From NCBI RefSeq assembly GCF_002836505.1, contig NZ_PJBF01000044.1, positions 1-64,000 of the forward strand: a DNA stretch of 64,000 bases, given 5' to 3'. A model generated the notes under the pieces. That model was not told where the DNA came from, did no database searches, and saw nothing but the letters and a program-made list of their open reading frames with translations. Made by a program: the position numbers and the translations under genes. How positions within the stretch are numbered: the stretch's first letter is position 1; each line of letters begins with the position of its first letter. Shown here in pieces: positions 22,199-31,134 of the stretch. Source of the DNA: Psychrobacter sp. Choline-02u-9 (lineage in GTDB: Bacteria; Pseudomonadota; Gammaproteobacteria; Pseudomonadales; Moraxellaceae).

Positions 22199-23998
22199 AT
22201 GACGGATAATATTAATAAAAAAACGACAGATAATAGCGCTGCAACTGACGATAAAGCCAATACTACTAACGACGTTTATCAAAGCAATGCGTTTCCTACT
22301 ATGCCGACCATCGACAGTGATAGTCCGTGGCTGAGCGCTTATGAGCGCTATAGCATCGATGCTACTATCGAGATGCCAGAAGACAATACCTCTTTACTGG
22401 ATGTGTTCGAGCGTAATTTTAGCCGTTATGGCCAAAAACCTGCCTATATCTGCATGGGCTCATCGATTACTTTTAAGCAATTAGATCTATATAGTCGCCA
22501 GATTGCTAGCTATTTGCAGTCAATAGGACTGGTCGCAGGTGATAAAGTTGGAGTCATGATGCCCAATGTCTTGCAGTATCCAGTGGTCGCTTTGGGTATC
22601 ATTCGTGCAGGGATGGTGTTGGTCAATGTAAACCCTCTATACACCAGCCGTGAGCTATCACATCAGTTGCATGACAGTGGTGCGAAAGCGCTATTTATTG
22701 TTGAAAACTTTGCCAAAACGTATCAAGAGGCCGAAGACAAAGGTCAGGTAGAGCATGTAGTCGTGTGTACCATTGGTGATATGCTAGGTACGATTAAAGG
22801 AGCTGTGGTTAACCTTGTGGCTCGTCATGTCAAAAAGATGATTCCTGCTTATGGCATACCGAATAGCGTGAGTTTCAAGCATGCCTTAAATGCTGAGTCA
22901 GCCAGTAAGTACCAGCGCCCTGAGTTGAACTTAAGCGATGTGGCCTTGCTGCAATATACCGGTGGTACGACAGGAGTAGCGAAAGGCGCAATGCTGTCTC
23001 ATGGTAATCTAGTCGCCAACATGCTACAGGTCAGTGCGCTGATGAACAGTGCATTTGATGATGATATAGATGGTAGAGATGTGATTTTGACCGCACTGCC
23101 GCTATATCATGTATTCTCATTTATGGTCTGCGGTATGTGTAGCATGTACCAAGGTTATGCCTCGCTACTCATTCCGAATCCGCGCGATCTTGATGGGCTT
23201 ATCAAAGAGATGGCTAAATACAAGCCGGCGTTTATCCCTGCCGTGAATACTTTGTTTAACGGCTTAGTACACAAAGATAACTTTGCTGATTTGGACTTTT
23301 CTAATCTAAAAGCATCTATCGGCGGCGGTATGTCAGTATTGCCTAGCGTAGCGAAAGAGTGGCACAAAATCACTGGCCTGCCTATCGTTGAAGGTTATGG
23401 TCTATCTGAGACATCACCTGTCGTAGCATTTAATCCGATGACTATTGCAGAATTTACCGGAAAAATCGGTATTCCTGCGCCTAGTACCGATATCGTACTC
23501 ATTGATGATGACGAAAATATAGTAGCCATGGGCGATCGCGGTGAAATCTGCGTAAAAGGCCCACAGGTCATGATTGGTTACCAGAATCGTCCGAAAGAAA
23601 CCGCTGAATCATTTACAGCTAGTGGTTACTTCAAAACTGGCGATATCGGCATCATGGATGAAAAAGGCTTTATCAAAATTGTCGATCGCAAAAAAGACAT
23701 GATTTTAGTCTCTGGTTTCAACGTCTATCCAAACGAAATTGAAGAGGCGATGAGTGAACATCCAGCAGTCGTAGAATGCGGTGCTATTGGTGTTCCAAAC
23801 GATGATCGCGGCGAAGAGCCAAAGCTGTTTGTGGTCAAAAAAGGCAACGTGACTGAAAAAGAGCTACTAGAATATGGCAAAAAACAACTGACTGGCTATA
23901 AGCGCCCACGTCATATACAGTTCGTCGACGAATTACCAAAGTCGAACGTTGGCAAAATCCTACGTAAGGAATTGCGTAAGATGGAAGGGTTAGAATAG
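22199..23998 (+). CDS. fadD: Long-chain fatty acid--CoA ligase, paralogue 2
   Basis: 599-residue second acyl-CoA synthetase, clearly homologous to the gene upstream over its whole length, with an extra polar N-terminus of about 25 residues rich in Asn, Asp and Thr. It keeps YTGGTTGVAKGA, GYGLSETSP, the SGYFKTGDIG signature and the C-terminal KSNVGKILRKELR. AGGGAGA precedes the start. Both copies look intact, so they probably differ in chain-length preference or in regulation, not by loss of function. Confidence 0.93.
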   Translation: MTDNINKKTTDNSAATDDKANTTNDVYQSNAFPTMPTIDSDSPWLSAYERYSIDATIEMPEDNTSLLDVFERNFSRYGQKPAYICMGSSITFKQLDLYSRQIASYLQSIGLVAGDKVGVMMPNVLQYPVVALGIIRAGMVLVNVNPLYTSRELSHQLHDSGAKALFIVENFAKTYQEAEDKGQVEHVVVCTIGDMLGTIKGAVVNLVARHVKKMIPAYGIPNSVSFKHALNAESASKYQRPELNLSDVALLQYTGGTTGVAKGAMLSHGNLVANMLQVSALMNSAFDDDIDGRDVILTALPLYHVFSFMVCGMCSMYQGYASLLIPNPRDLDGLIKEMAKYKPAFIPAVNTLFNGLVHKDNFADLDFSNLKASIGGGMSVLPSVAKEWHKITGLPIVEGYGLSETSPVVAFNPMTIAEFTGKIGIPAPSTDIVLIDDDENIVAMGDRGEICVKGPQVMIGYQNRPKETAESFTASGYFKTGDIGIMDEKGFIKIVDRKKDMILVSGFNVYPNEIEEAMSEHPAVVECGAIGVPNDDRGEEPKLFVVKKGNVTEKELLEYGKKQLTGYKRPRHIQFVDELPKSNVGKILRKELRKMEGLE

Positions 23999-24179
23999 TT
24001 TATATCTGACATTCTGTTGATAACGGTGGCGTAATGGCAGGAGCGAATCTTGCTATTGCGCCGTTGTCACGTTAGGATATCTTAAGATTTTAGTCGACTA
24101 CATATCTATCAATGTGTTTACTAACGACTGATAGGTATTTTTATGACACTGCTTTTATAACATTGTACTAGGAATTTTT

Positions 24180-24896
24180 ATGCGTATTGACAATCGTGAG
24201 CTTGACCAACTTCGCTCGATCAGCTTTGAGCGCCATTATACGAAGCATGCTGAAGGGTCAGTACTGGTAAGTTTTGGCGATACCAAAGTACTATGTACTG
24301 CCAGTGTAGAATCTGGTGTGCCGCGCTGGCTCAAGGGTAAAGGCAAAGGTTGGATCACAGCTGAGTATGGTATGTTGCCACGTGCGACCAACACGCGCAA
24401 TCAGCGTGAAGCAGCTCGCGGTAAGCAGTCAGGTCGTACGCAAGAGATTCAGCGTTTGATTGGTCGTAGCTTACGTGCCATGATTGATCTGAGTAAACTT
24501 GGTGAAAACACCATCTATCTTGATTGTGATGTGTTGCAAGCGGATGGCGGTACTCGTACGGCGAGTATCACTGGTGCTGCGATTGCGCTTATCGATGCGC
24601 TAGAGAGTATCCAAAAGGCCAAGAAACTCAAAGCAGATCCGCTAATCGGACTGGTTGCTGCGGTTTCTGTTGGTATGAAAGATGGCGAAGCGTATCTTGA
24701 TCTGAACTACGAAGAAGACTCTAGCTGCGATACCGATTTGAACGTTGTGATGACCCAAAAAGGCGAGTACATTGAGCTACAAGGTACTGCTGAAGAAAAG
24801 CCGTTCACTCGTGAACAAGCAGATGCTATGCTGTCGTTAGCTGAAAAAGGCATTGCTGAATTGATTAAAATGCAACAGACGGCGCTTGGTTGGTAG
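24180..24896 (+). CDS. rph: Ribonuclease PH
   Basis: 238-residue RNase PH, a phosphorolytic 3'-5' exoribonuclease that trims tRNA 3' ends and helps degrade structured RNA; it forms a ring of six subunits. The length equals that of full-length E. coli RNase PH. Conserved blocks include VLCTASVE, the arginine-rich [15 protein letters not shown] segment and the catalytic-site [25 protein letters not shown] precedes the ATG. It is intact, with no sign of the C-terminal frameshift seen in E. coli K-12. Confidence 0.96.
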   Translation: MRIDNRELDQLRSISFERHYTKHAEGSVLVSFGDTKVLCTASVESGVPRWLKGKGKGWITAEYGMLPRATNTRNQREAARGKQSGRTQEIQRLIGRSLRAMIDLSKLGENTIYLDCDVLQADGGTRTASITGAAIALIDALESIQKAKKLKADPLIGLVAAVSVGMKDGEAYLDLNYEEDSSCDTDLNVVMTQKGEYIELQGTAEEKPFTREQADAMLSLAEKGIAELIKMQQTALGW

Positions 24897-24941
24897 ACTA
24901 GCGTTTAAATACAACACACTGTCTTTGTTTTTAGTGTCAAT

Positions 24942-24974
24942 AACTGCCTGTTAGCTGCTAATAGGCAGTTTTTT
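24942..24974 (+). terminator. Terminator after rph
   Basis: AACTGCCT pairs with AGGCAGTT around a 13-nt loop, followed by T residues. Confidence 0.85.
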
Positions 24975-25014
24975 AATAGAAAATATTCGTACATTACGTA
25001 ATAGGTAACAACAC

Positions 25015-25506
25015 ATGCTAAAGCTGACTGATGATGGCGCCAAAATCACCTTACAAGGGCAATCGAATGCTGCTGATAATGGCATGTTTTGGTTTGGTTC
25101 TGCATTATTGGTCGGGGCCGTAGCAGTCGCCATGGCGATGAGCCTATTGCCTGAGCGTCTAGCCATCGGTGCGCTTGCACTGCTTATCATTGGTAGCTTC
25201 ATTTTTAATAAAAAGCGCCAACAGCATAAAAAAGCCATGAGCGGTATGATTAGCAGTGGCACATTATGGGTAAGGGCTGGCGAGTTGGTCCATGACAATC
25301 TAGGTAAGCGTGAGCATATTCATTTAACGGATGGTGATAAGATAACGCTGATTGGCGAGCAATTACAGATTGTCGATAGCAGTGACGTTCGCAAATATCA
25401 TATTACTGGTTTCGAGAGTGCTCAAGAAGCAAAAGCTGCGAAAGCTATCTTAGAAGGGCAAGCGCTAACGAAACGCCATGTAAATATCAAAATGAAGAGT
25501 AATTAG
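25015..25506 (+). CDS. Small inner-membrane protein of unknown function
   Basis: 163-residue protein that I do not recognise. Two hydrophobic segments at about residues 23-43 and 48-64 form a helical hairpin, followed by a basic NKKRQQHKK stretch (positive-inside) and a cytoplasmic domain of about 95 residues. That domain has repeated short beta-strand-like stretches (KITLIGEQLQIVD), reminiscent of PH-like membrane-associated domains, but this is only an impression. The ribosome binding site is weak (AGGTAAC). It lies between the rph terminator and a secreted protein gene and is probably its own unit. Confidence 0.65.
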   Translation: MLKLTDDGAKITLQGQSNAADNGMFWFGSALLVGAVAVAMAMSLLPERLAIGALALLIIGSFIFNKKRQQHKKAMSGMISSGTLWVRAGELVHDNLGKREHIHLTDGDKITLIGEQLQIVDSSDVRKYHITGFESAQEAKAAKAILEGQALTKRHVNIKMKSN

Positions 25507-25769
25507 TATCATTTTTCAGTTTCATACTCTATGAAAGCATAGCTACTATCCTCGTGCTATCCAAACTTCAAACTCAAATATCATTTTAAATCTCACTCGA
25601 CGCGCCTCTCCAATATTGTCATTCATCAGTATGTTTATACCGTCTATCACCTATCGCAGGCGAATAGTGCTTGCAGATTTGTGCGCAAATGGTTTATAAG
25701 TAGGATTATAAAATTTATCCTTCTTATTATTGATACTGTCATTGGGATCTAGTTGACAAGGAGTTAGTC

Positions 25770-26408
25770 ATGCTGCGTTTGTCTATACCGTCAGTTGCCG
25801 TGTCGTGCGGGTTTTTACTATTTACCTGCGGCATGGTAGGGCAAGCCCATGCAGATAGTATGAGTATGCTTATCGCCCAAAAATCCATTCAACCAACGAT
25901 GAATACGTCCTATCGTTATCCTGAGGTACAGCGTTCAGCACCTACAGTCTTACCAGCATTTTTGTCAGGGAACTATGACAATGTTGATAGCGAGTACCTA
26001 CCGCTGCTGAGCAATGCAGAGAAGCAAAGTAGTATGGCAGCACGTGATGTGGTCAGTACCGCACGCAAAATGGCACTTAACGAGCGCACGATTATTCAGG
26101 GTGGCTGCTGGGACTATTTAAATGCTGTATTCAATCGGGCAGGGGTATCGCGTAATACCATACACAAAGGCACTTATGCGCAAGGGCCCTATGCTAGTAG
26201 CAGTGAGATTGAAGCAGGCGACTGGCTCTATTATATCAATCATGGTTACAATGGCGTCGAGCATAGTGGACTGTTTGTCGGTTGGGTCGATGAGCGTGCC
26301 AAGCAGGCATTAATACTGAGCTATGTTGGCGAAAATCGCCGTGAACCAGCTCGTTATCGCGTTTATGATTTAAGTAATGTTTATCAAATTATGCGCCCTA
26401 GTGTTTAG
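25770..26408 (+). CDS. Secreted NlpC/P60-like putative cysteine hydrolase
   Basis: 212-residue exported protein. The N-terminal ~28 residues form a signal peptide ending near AHA. The mature C-terminal half has the layout of a papain-like NlpC/P60 enzyme: GGCWDYLNAVFNRAG around Cys113 (nucleophile helix), EAGDWLYYI (the usual [AP]GD strand), and VEHSGLFVGW with His165 as the candidate base. NlpC/P60 enzymes cut peptidoglycan peptides or acyl/amide bonds in the envelope. A third polar residue cannot be assigned. AAGGAG precedes the ATG. A strong terminator closes the gene. Confidence 0.55.
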   Translation: MLRLSIPSVAVSCGFLLFTCGMVGQAHADSMSMLIAQKSIQPTMNTSYRYPEVQRSAPTVLPAFLSGNYDNVDSEYLPLLSNAEKQSSMAARDVVSTARKMALNERTIIQGGCWDYLNAVFNRAGVSRNTIHKGTYAQGPYASSSEIEAGDWLYYINHGYNGVEHSGLFVGWVDERAKQALILSYVGENRREPARYRVYDLSNVYQIMRPSV

Positions 26409-26450
26409 TGCTCTATATCTTCAGTTTGACAACATGTTTTATAAGTGAAT

Positions 26451-26495
26451 AAAAAAGCGTCCGCAACTCATTGAAGTTAAGGACGCTTTTGTTTT
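26451..26495. terminator. Bidirectional terminator between the NlpC-like gene and hemJ
   Basis: AAAAGCGTCC pairs with GGACGCTTTT, with an inner AACT/AGTT stem and T-runs on either strand. It serves the convergent genes. Confidence 0.85.
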
Positions 26496-26520
26496 GTATA
26501 TTTGATTGGTTTTTCTGATG

Positions 26521-26958
26521 CTAAAATGGTTTTACCACGACTAGAATCACGATAATCACTAAGGCAAAAACAGGCACTTCGTTAAACCAGCGCCAGAATT
26601 TATGTGTTTTATAGTGTGGATTATCTATCAGCTTCTTACGATAAAAGCCGCAAGCGCCATGATAGCCTGATAGCAGCACGACTAAGAGCAGTTTAACATG
26701 TAGCCAGCCTTGGGTTTTATAGACATCCCAGCCCAGCCCCAACATCCATAGACCAAAGATCCATGTCGCTATCATCGAGGGTGTCATGATGCCGCGATAT
26801 AACTTGCGCTCCATAATGATAAAGCGCTCTTGGCTGATAGTATCATCGCTCATCGCATGATAGACAAACAAGCGCGGCAAATAAAATATCGCTGCAAACC
26901 AGCAGACCATAGAGATAATGTGCGCCGCTTTAATCCAGTTAAAATAATCTGCCATCAT
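26521..26958 (-). CDS. hemJ: Protoporphyrinogen IX oxidase HemJ
   Basis: 145-residue integral membrane protein of the HemJ family, which oxidises protoporphyrinogen IX to protoporphyrin IX in bacteria lacking HemG and HemY. Four hydrophobic helices are visible. The family histidines appear in the first helix (His13 in KAAHII) and in WLHVKLLLVVLLSGYHG, whose His and Lys are conserved. The C-terminal RWFNEVPVFALVIIVILVV helix is also characteristic. It lies 37 bp downstream of bioB on the same strand and is probably co-transcribed. Confidence 0.88.
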   Translation of the reverse strand: MMADYFNWIKAAHIISMVCWFAAIFYLPRLFVYHAMSDDTISQERFIIMERKLYRGIMTPSMIATWIFGLWMLGLGWDVYKTQGWLHVKLLLVVLLSGYHGACGFYRKKLIDNPHYKTHKFWRWFNEVPVFALVIIVILVVVKPF

Positions 26959-26995
26959 AGTTTCTCTTGCTTAGCTTATATTTTTTAGCGTGGGC

Positions 26996-28159
26996 TTAAT
27001 CTGCCAATACAACTTGTGTTTGATGACCATTCATCGCATCCATTACAGGCAGTACTTTAGGCGCTCTTGGTGCGGCAAACTGTTTGGTAAGGCCAAGCTC
27101 ACGCATGAGTCTGTCGTCGCCTGATTGGCTTGAGTTGCCAGTAGTAAGAAGCTTGTCACCATAAAAGAATGAGTTAGCACCTGCCATAAATGCCAAGGCT
27201 TGCTCAGAATCTGACAGACTTTCGCGGCCAGCAGATAGACGCACGTAGCTAGTCGGGCAGCAAATACGGGCGACCGCAATAGTGCGAATCCACTCAAGTA
27301 CAGACAGCTGACCTTCGGCCAATACTTTGTCACCAATCGGTGTACCTGCAATAGGCACCAGTAAGTTGACTGGAATTGATTCAGGCGCTTTTGGCATTTT
27401 TAGCAGCTCGAGTACCCAATCGATGCGGTCATCACGGCTCTCACCCATACCAACGATATTACCACTACAGACGTTAATGCCAGAGTTACGCACGTTTTCT
27501 ATCGTATCTAAACGCTCATCATAGCTACGCGTGCTGACGACTTGTTCATAGTAGCTGCGCGAAGTATCTAGGTTATGGTTATAATAATCCAATCCTGCAT
27601 CGGCCAACTGTGTTGCCTGATTGGTATCAAGCATACCCAGTGTCATGCAAGTCTCAAGACCTAGTGCTTTCACTTCTTTAATCAGCTCAACCACATAAGG
27701 CATGTCCTTGGCACTTGGATGTTTCCACGCGGCACCCATGCAGAAGCGTGATGAGCCACTGTTTTTGGCACGCTTGGCCGCTGCGATGACTTTATCAACT
27801 TCTATGCGTTTTTCTGCTTGTAGTTTGGTAGTGTCGCGATGATGGCCTGACTGTGAGCAGTAGCCGCAATCTTCAGGGCAATTGCCCGTTTTGATAGAGA
27901 GTAGCGTGCTGATCTGTACTTCATTGGCAGTAAAATGCTTTCTATGGATGGTTTGCGCTTGTAACAGCAAGTCCATTAGAGGTAAGTCAAACAGTTGCGC
28001 GATTTCTTCACGGCTATACGTGGTGGCAACTTTACTATCAGTTTGAGTCGCGTCTGTGGCTAGATTGGCCAAAAAATCACTGTTGGTCGTATCTGGCTGA
28101 GTGGCTACATCAGTTGGCTGGGTGGCGTCAGGTTCGGAGATGCTAAGCAATCCTGCCAT
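26996..28159 (-). CDS. bioB: Biotin synthase
   Basis: 387-residue radical-SAM enzyme that inserts sulfur into dethiobiotin to make biotin. The [4Fe-4S]-SAM motif CxxxCxxC is Cys94/Cys98/Cys101 in [14 protein letters not shown]. Later conserved blocks include YNHNLDTS and GIIVGMGE-like GNIVGMGE, and the [2Fe-2S] ligand region. About 45 N-terminal residues rich in Thr, Asp and Gln precede the usual start of the family (E. coli BioB is 346 residues) and look disordered. No other bio genes are adjacent. hemJ follows in the same transcript. Confidence 0.96.
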   Translation of the reverse strand: MAGLLSISEPDATQPTDVATQPDTTNSDFLANLATDATQTDSKVATTYSREEIAQLFDLPLMDLLLQAQTIHRKHFTANEVQISTLLSIKTGNCPEDCGYCSQSGHHRDTTKLQAEKRIEVDKVIAAAKRAKNSGSSRFCMGAAWKHPSAKDMPYVVELIKEVKALGLETCMTLGMLDTNQATQLADAGLDYYNHNLDTSRSYYEQVVSTRSYDERLDTIENVRNSGINVCSGNIVGMGESRDDRIDWVLELLKMPKAPESIPVNLLVPIAGTPIGDKVLAEGQLSVLEWIRTIAVARICCPTSYVRLSAGRESLSDSEQALAFMAGANSFFYGDKLLTTGNSSQSGDDRLMRELGLTKQFAAPRAPKVLPVMDAMNGHQTQVVLAD

Positions 28160-28236
28160 AAGGTAAGTCCTTTTATAAGAATTAGAGGGTATTAAATAAA
28201 ACCAATGTTTTTATCTATTGTCATTTATAAGGTAAC

Positions 28237-28274
28237 AAAAAAGGTTGCCGTATAGTATACCGCAACCTTTTTAG
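28237..28274 (-). terminator. Terminator after the SCP2 gene, before bioB
   Basis: GGTTGC pairs with GCAACC, flanked by A and T runs, with an inner GTAT/ATAC stem. It ends transcription of the minus-strand SCP2 gene upstream of bioB. Confidence 0.85.
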
Positions 28275-28404
28275 AAAATCAGAACACTGCTAGACAGTAT
28301 GTATAATTGTCACAGTAGCGCACATAAATAGTAACTATACGTTTGGCTATCTAGTTCTATATCATCCATTCTACCAATGCCTATCGCTCAGTGCATCATT
28401 CTTT

Positions 28405-28911
28405 TTATTTGCCAAGTTTGTGCTTGGCGATACCAACCCAATGCTCAGCAAGTTTCTGTGCTTTATAAGCGTAAGGTTTGGCTTTTTGAATATATGGTTT
28501 GCACTCTTCTGGGATAGCTGGAACGATATGCTTAGCAAGTTTGTTGAACCACATCATTAAGCTATAGTCGCCTTCAATGCTCAAGTTACCTTCTTGTACA
28601 GCAGTCATAAAGGCAGGCAAGCTACCTTTGGTTAGCAGTCTAACGCCAGTCATAGAATCTTTGAAAGTGATGGTCAAATCGGCTTCTTTTGCATGGCCGC
28701 TTTGTTGACTGAATTGTCCATTGTCAAAGCTAAAAGTGCGGGCGATATCAGACTCAGTACTAGCAAACTCAATCGTAACTTGACGATCAGCGAATAATGC
28801 TTTGACATCTTCGTTATCGCTATCAGCTAACATAGACAAACGATAGCCAACAACAGCCAATAAAGCATCTAATGGATCAGATTTGATATCTAATACAGGA
28901 ACAGTAAACAT
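28405..28911 (-). CDS. SCP2 sterol-carrier-domain protein
   Basis: 168-residue cytoplasmic protein with an SCP2-type lipid-binding fold: the ADLTITFKDS strand, the LTKGSLPAFMTAV helix and the EGNLSIEGDYS motif are typical. The ATG at 28911 is chosen because AGGAG sits 7 nt upstream; an earlier ATG at 28938 has no such site and would place the AGGAG inside the coding region. The C-terminal ~45 residues are basic and helical. Related single-domain proteins include UbiJ/UbiT of ubiquinone synthesis, but no ubi gene is near, so a role in ubiquinone is only a possibility. Confidence 0.75.
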   Translation of the reverse strand: MFTVPVLDIKSDPLDALLAVVGYRLSMLADSDNEDVKALFADRQVTIEFASTESDIARTFSFDNGQFSQQSGHAKEADLTITFKDSMTGVRLLTKGSLPAFMTAVQEGNLSIEGDYSLMMWFNKLAKHIVPAIPEECKPYIQKAKPYAYKAQKLAEHWVGIAKHKLGK

Positions 28912-29117
28912 AGCAGAACTCCTAAAGAAATGAGGCATAAAAATAAAGCGTACTTTATACCAGTTTTTATGACAAATATATAACTGGATTATAAACTATC
29001 ACAGGGTGCCAACTCTTTAGGAGTTAAGTAGAGAGCGTTAAGTATCTTGTAACATTCGATGTCACTGACGTAAGCAAGGTATTGATATAGACAAATAGAG
29101 GTATAAATAGGACGGTT

Positions 29118-29519
29118 TTAACGGAAACGTGGCTGATAGTTATCATCGTAGACAGGAGTGTGTTCGATATAACGTGCGGCTTCTAGCTCACGTTGCTGAC
29201 TAACTGTCTGACTCACGTCATCATAGCGTAATGCCCGATATAGTACCCAAGCTGCCAACGGTAACCAACTGATGCCCATAGCGATGATATAGCGATGCCA
29301 TGACGATAGCTCCATCAACATAGGGCGACCGGCTAGTATATTTTGAATCAATTCAACGGTGAACCAGTAAGCCATACCGCCAAACAAATATAGCAGTAGC
29401 CAACGATATGACGACAAAGCTAGCACCATTACTAAACTGGCTAGCAGTCCATAACCAAGCCATGCCGCGCCGCTCCATGCCTCTACACCGATAAAAGAAA
29501 ATATAGTCATTAACATCAT
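29118..29519 (-). CDS. Small multi-pass membrane protein, unknown
   Basis: 133-residue protein not recognised. Three or four hydrophobic segments are visible (about residues 4-18, 20-38, 42-58 and 76-96), followed by a charged C-terminal tail of about 35 residues ending NYQPRFR. The ATG at 29519 has only a weak GCGAG upstream; ATGs 1 and 3 codons later are alternatives. An overlapping open frame at 29353-29610 has poorer character. It stands as a separate unit. Function unknown. Confidence 0.55.
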   Translation of the reverse strand: MMLMTIFSFIGVEAWSGAAWLGYGLLASLVMVLALSSYRWLLLYLFGGMAYWFTVELIQNILAGRPMLMELSSWHRYIIAMGISWLPLAAWVLYRALRYDDVSQTVSQQRELEAARYIEHTPVYDDNYQPRFR

Positions 29520-29787
29520 TCATCTCGCTATTCATAAGGTGAATTCCAATGAGACTATTATGAGAGGTTATTGAGTAAAGCTGAAGAGGGTGCAGGCGAC
29601 TTTGCGACAACCGTTGACGTTTGGTTTTTTGGCTTGTTTTGCGATATTTGATGGCTAGGTTTTAGGCTAAGCGCCGTAAGGTCAGGCGCTTATTTTGAGG
29701 AATATGGAAACGGTTTTGTTTGCTCGGGAGGGTGTTTGTTAGCTAGCAAAGTAAAATAGAAAACAGGATTGACAGTTTGCTAAATAT

Positions 29788-30789
29788 TTAGACTCGATTG
29801 GTACGATTACCCCACCACGATAATAGCGAAACTAGAATAGCACCGAGTAGCATAAGTCCTATTGTCGTTGACCACTGTGCGCCAGTAGGATATTGCCATG
29901 GCATGACATTATGGACGGCTTCAGTATTTAACGAGCCTAGCGCATCTACTTTCCATGGCCATACTTTTATTAGAGAGCCTGCAATAAAGCCTGTCAGCAA
30001 TGCCAAGGTAGCTTGGTAATAATGCGAGAGTAGCCACTTAAGTGCGCGCGTGAATAACAATAGCCCAGTCGCCATACCCGCAATGACTGTGAAAATAGCA
30101 CTTAGATTCATCGTATCGACTGCTTCTAATACCGCATCGTAAGCGCCTAGCAATAGTAAAATAAAAGACCCTGATATCCCTGGTAGGATCATGGCACAAA
30201 TAGCAATTGCCCCTGCAAAAAACAGATACGGTAAGCTAGGCGTGGTCGTAAGCAACGGCATACTACTGATGACTACGGCGGCAATAAGTCCAGTCGCAAA
30301 CAGTGCGACACGTCCTATATTCCAGCGCTTCATCTCACTGAGTAAGATAAATACCGTTGCAATGACCAGTCCAAAAAAGAATGACCAAATAAGCAATGGT
30401 TGGTTGTCCAATAAATGCTTAATGATACCGGCCAACGTCGCAAAGCTAGTGGCAATACCCAGTAGCAAACACAATAGAAACGTCGCGTCTACTTGTCGCC
30501 AAATCGCAGCGAACCCTTTAATACCACCTTCTTGTCGAAATATCGTCCAAAGATTGGGGCCGATACTGCCAAGCGCGTTAATCAAACGCTCGTAAATCCC
30601 TGCAATCAACGCAATAGTGCCGCCAGAGACGCCAGGTACGATATCAGCTGCTCCCATGGCCATACCTCTGACATAGATACCTACCAGCTGCTTTGGGCTA
30701 TCAGTACGTACAGGTACCGTATCTTGCTCTAATGGCGTTGGCGCTGACGGCTGAGTTGGCCGTGGAGGTTGTGGTGCCGTCATGGGCAT
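29788..30789 (-). CDS. DUF368 membrane protein (polyprenyl-phosphate flippase candidate)
   Basis: 333-residue polytopic membrane protein of the DUF368 family. A proline-rich cytoplasmic N-terminus of about 30 residues is followed by the family hallmark GAADIVPGVSGGTIALIAGIYERL and a second, inverted copy of the motif, AMILPGISGSFILLLLGAYD. Such repeated PGxSGG motifs are shared by DUF368 and DedA-like transporters. DUF368 members (PopT) have been reported to recycle undecaprenyl phosphate across the membrane; applying that role here is by family. GGAAT precedes the start. It is a single-gene unit. Confidence 0.88.
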   Translation of the reverse strand: MPMTAPQPPRPTQPSAPTPLEQDTVPVRTDSPKQLVGIYVRGMAMGAADIVPGVSGGTIALIAGIYERLINALGSIGPNLWTIFRQEGGIKGFAAIWRQVDATFLLCLLLGIATSFATLAGIIKHLLDNQPLLIWSFFFGLVIATVFILLSEMKRWNIGRVALFATGLIAAVVISSMPLLTTTPSLPYLFFAGAIAICAMILPGISGSFILLLLGAYDAVLEAVDTMNLSAIFTVIAGMATGLLLFTRALKWLLSHYYQATLALLTGFIAGSLIKVWPWKVDALGSLNTEAVHNVMPWQYPTGAQWSTTIGLMLLGAILVSLLSWWGNRTNRV

Positions 30790-31134
30790 TCCTTTATCAT
30801 TTAAAAATAAGTGTTATCTGAAAGTAAGCATTAGCTAAAAATAAGTAGTATCTAAAAATGAGTAATAACTAAAAACAGGCATTAGCTAAACATCAGTCTG
30901 CATAGCAGATTTTATTAATTATCATCACGTACTAAGGCATGTCTTTAATTCATTTAATAGTCATCTAACTGGTCTGAAAATGGCTAAATCTTGTCAGACA
31001 TTGTCAAATAGCTGGTTAATATACTGATACTATCTACGCTACTTTTCTTGTTTAAGCCACATCCTAAAGCATAAAAGCCAGATTAATGACAAAACATTAA
31101 CCTAGCTTATGAAATGGCATAAAGCGTCCTGCAA
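30790..31134. other. Intergenic region between serB and the DUF368 gene
   Basis: 345 bp of AT-rich DNA, lying downstream of serB and upstream of the DUF368 gene. It includes the degenerate 17-bp tandem repeats listed separately. No gene or clear terminator for serB was seen. Confidence 0.4.
30802..30903. repeat. Degenerate 17-bp tandem repeat, six units
   Basis: Six consecutive units of 17 bp follow the pattern TAAAAATAAGTAGTATC with substitutions (units begin at 30802, 30819, 30836, 30853, 30870 and 30887). The last unit is the most diverged. They lie just upstream of the DUF368 gene start, within its likely promoter region. Confidence 0.7.

Noticed and set aside
29353..29610. Alternative open frame overlapping the small membrane protein at 29118-29519
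   Set aside because: It is less hydrophobic, has interrupted character, and shares most of its DNA with the better candidate.
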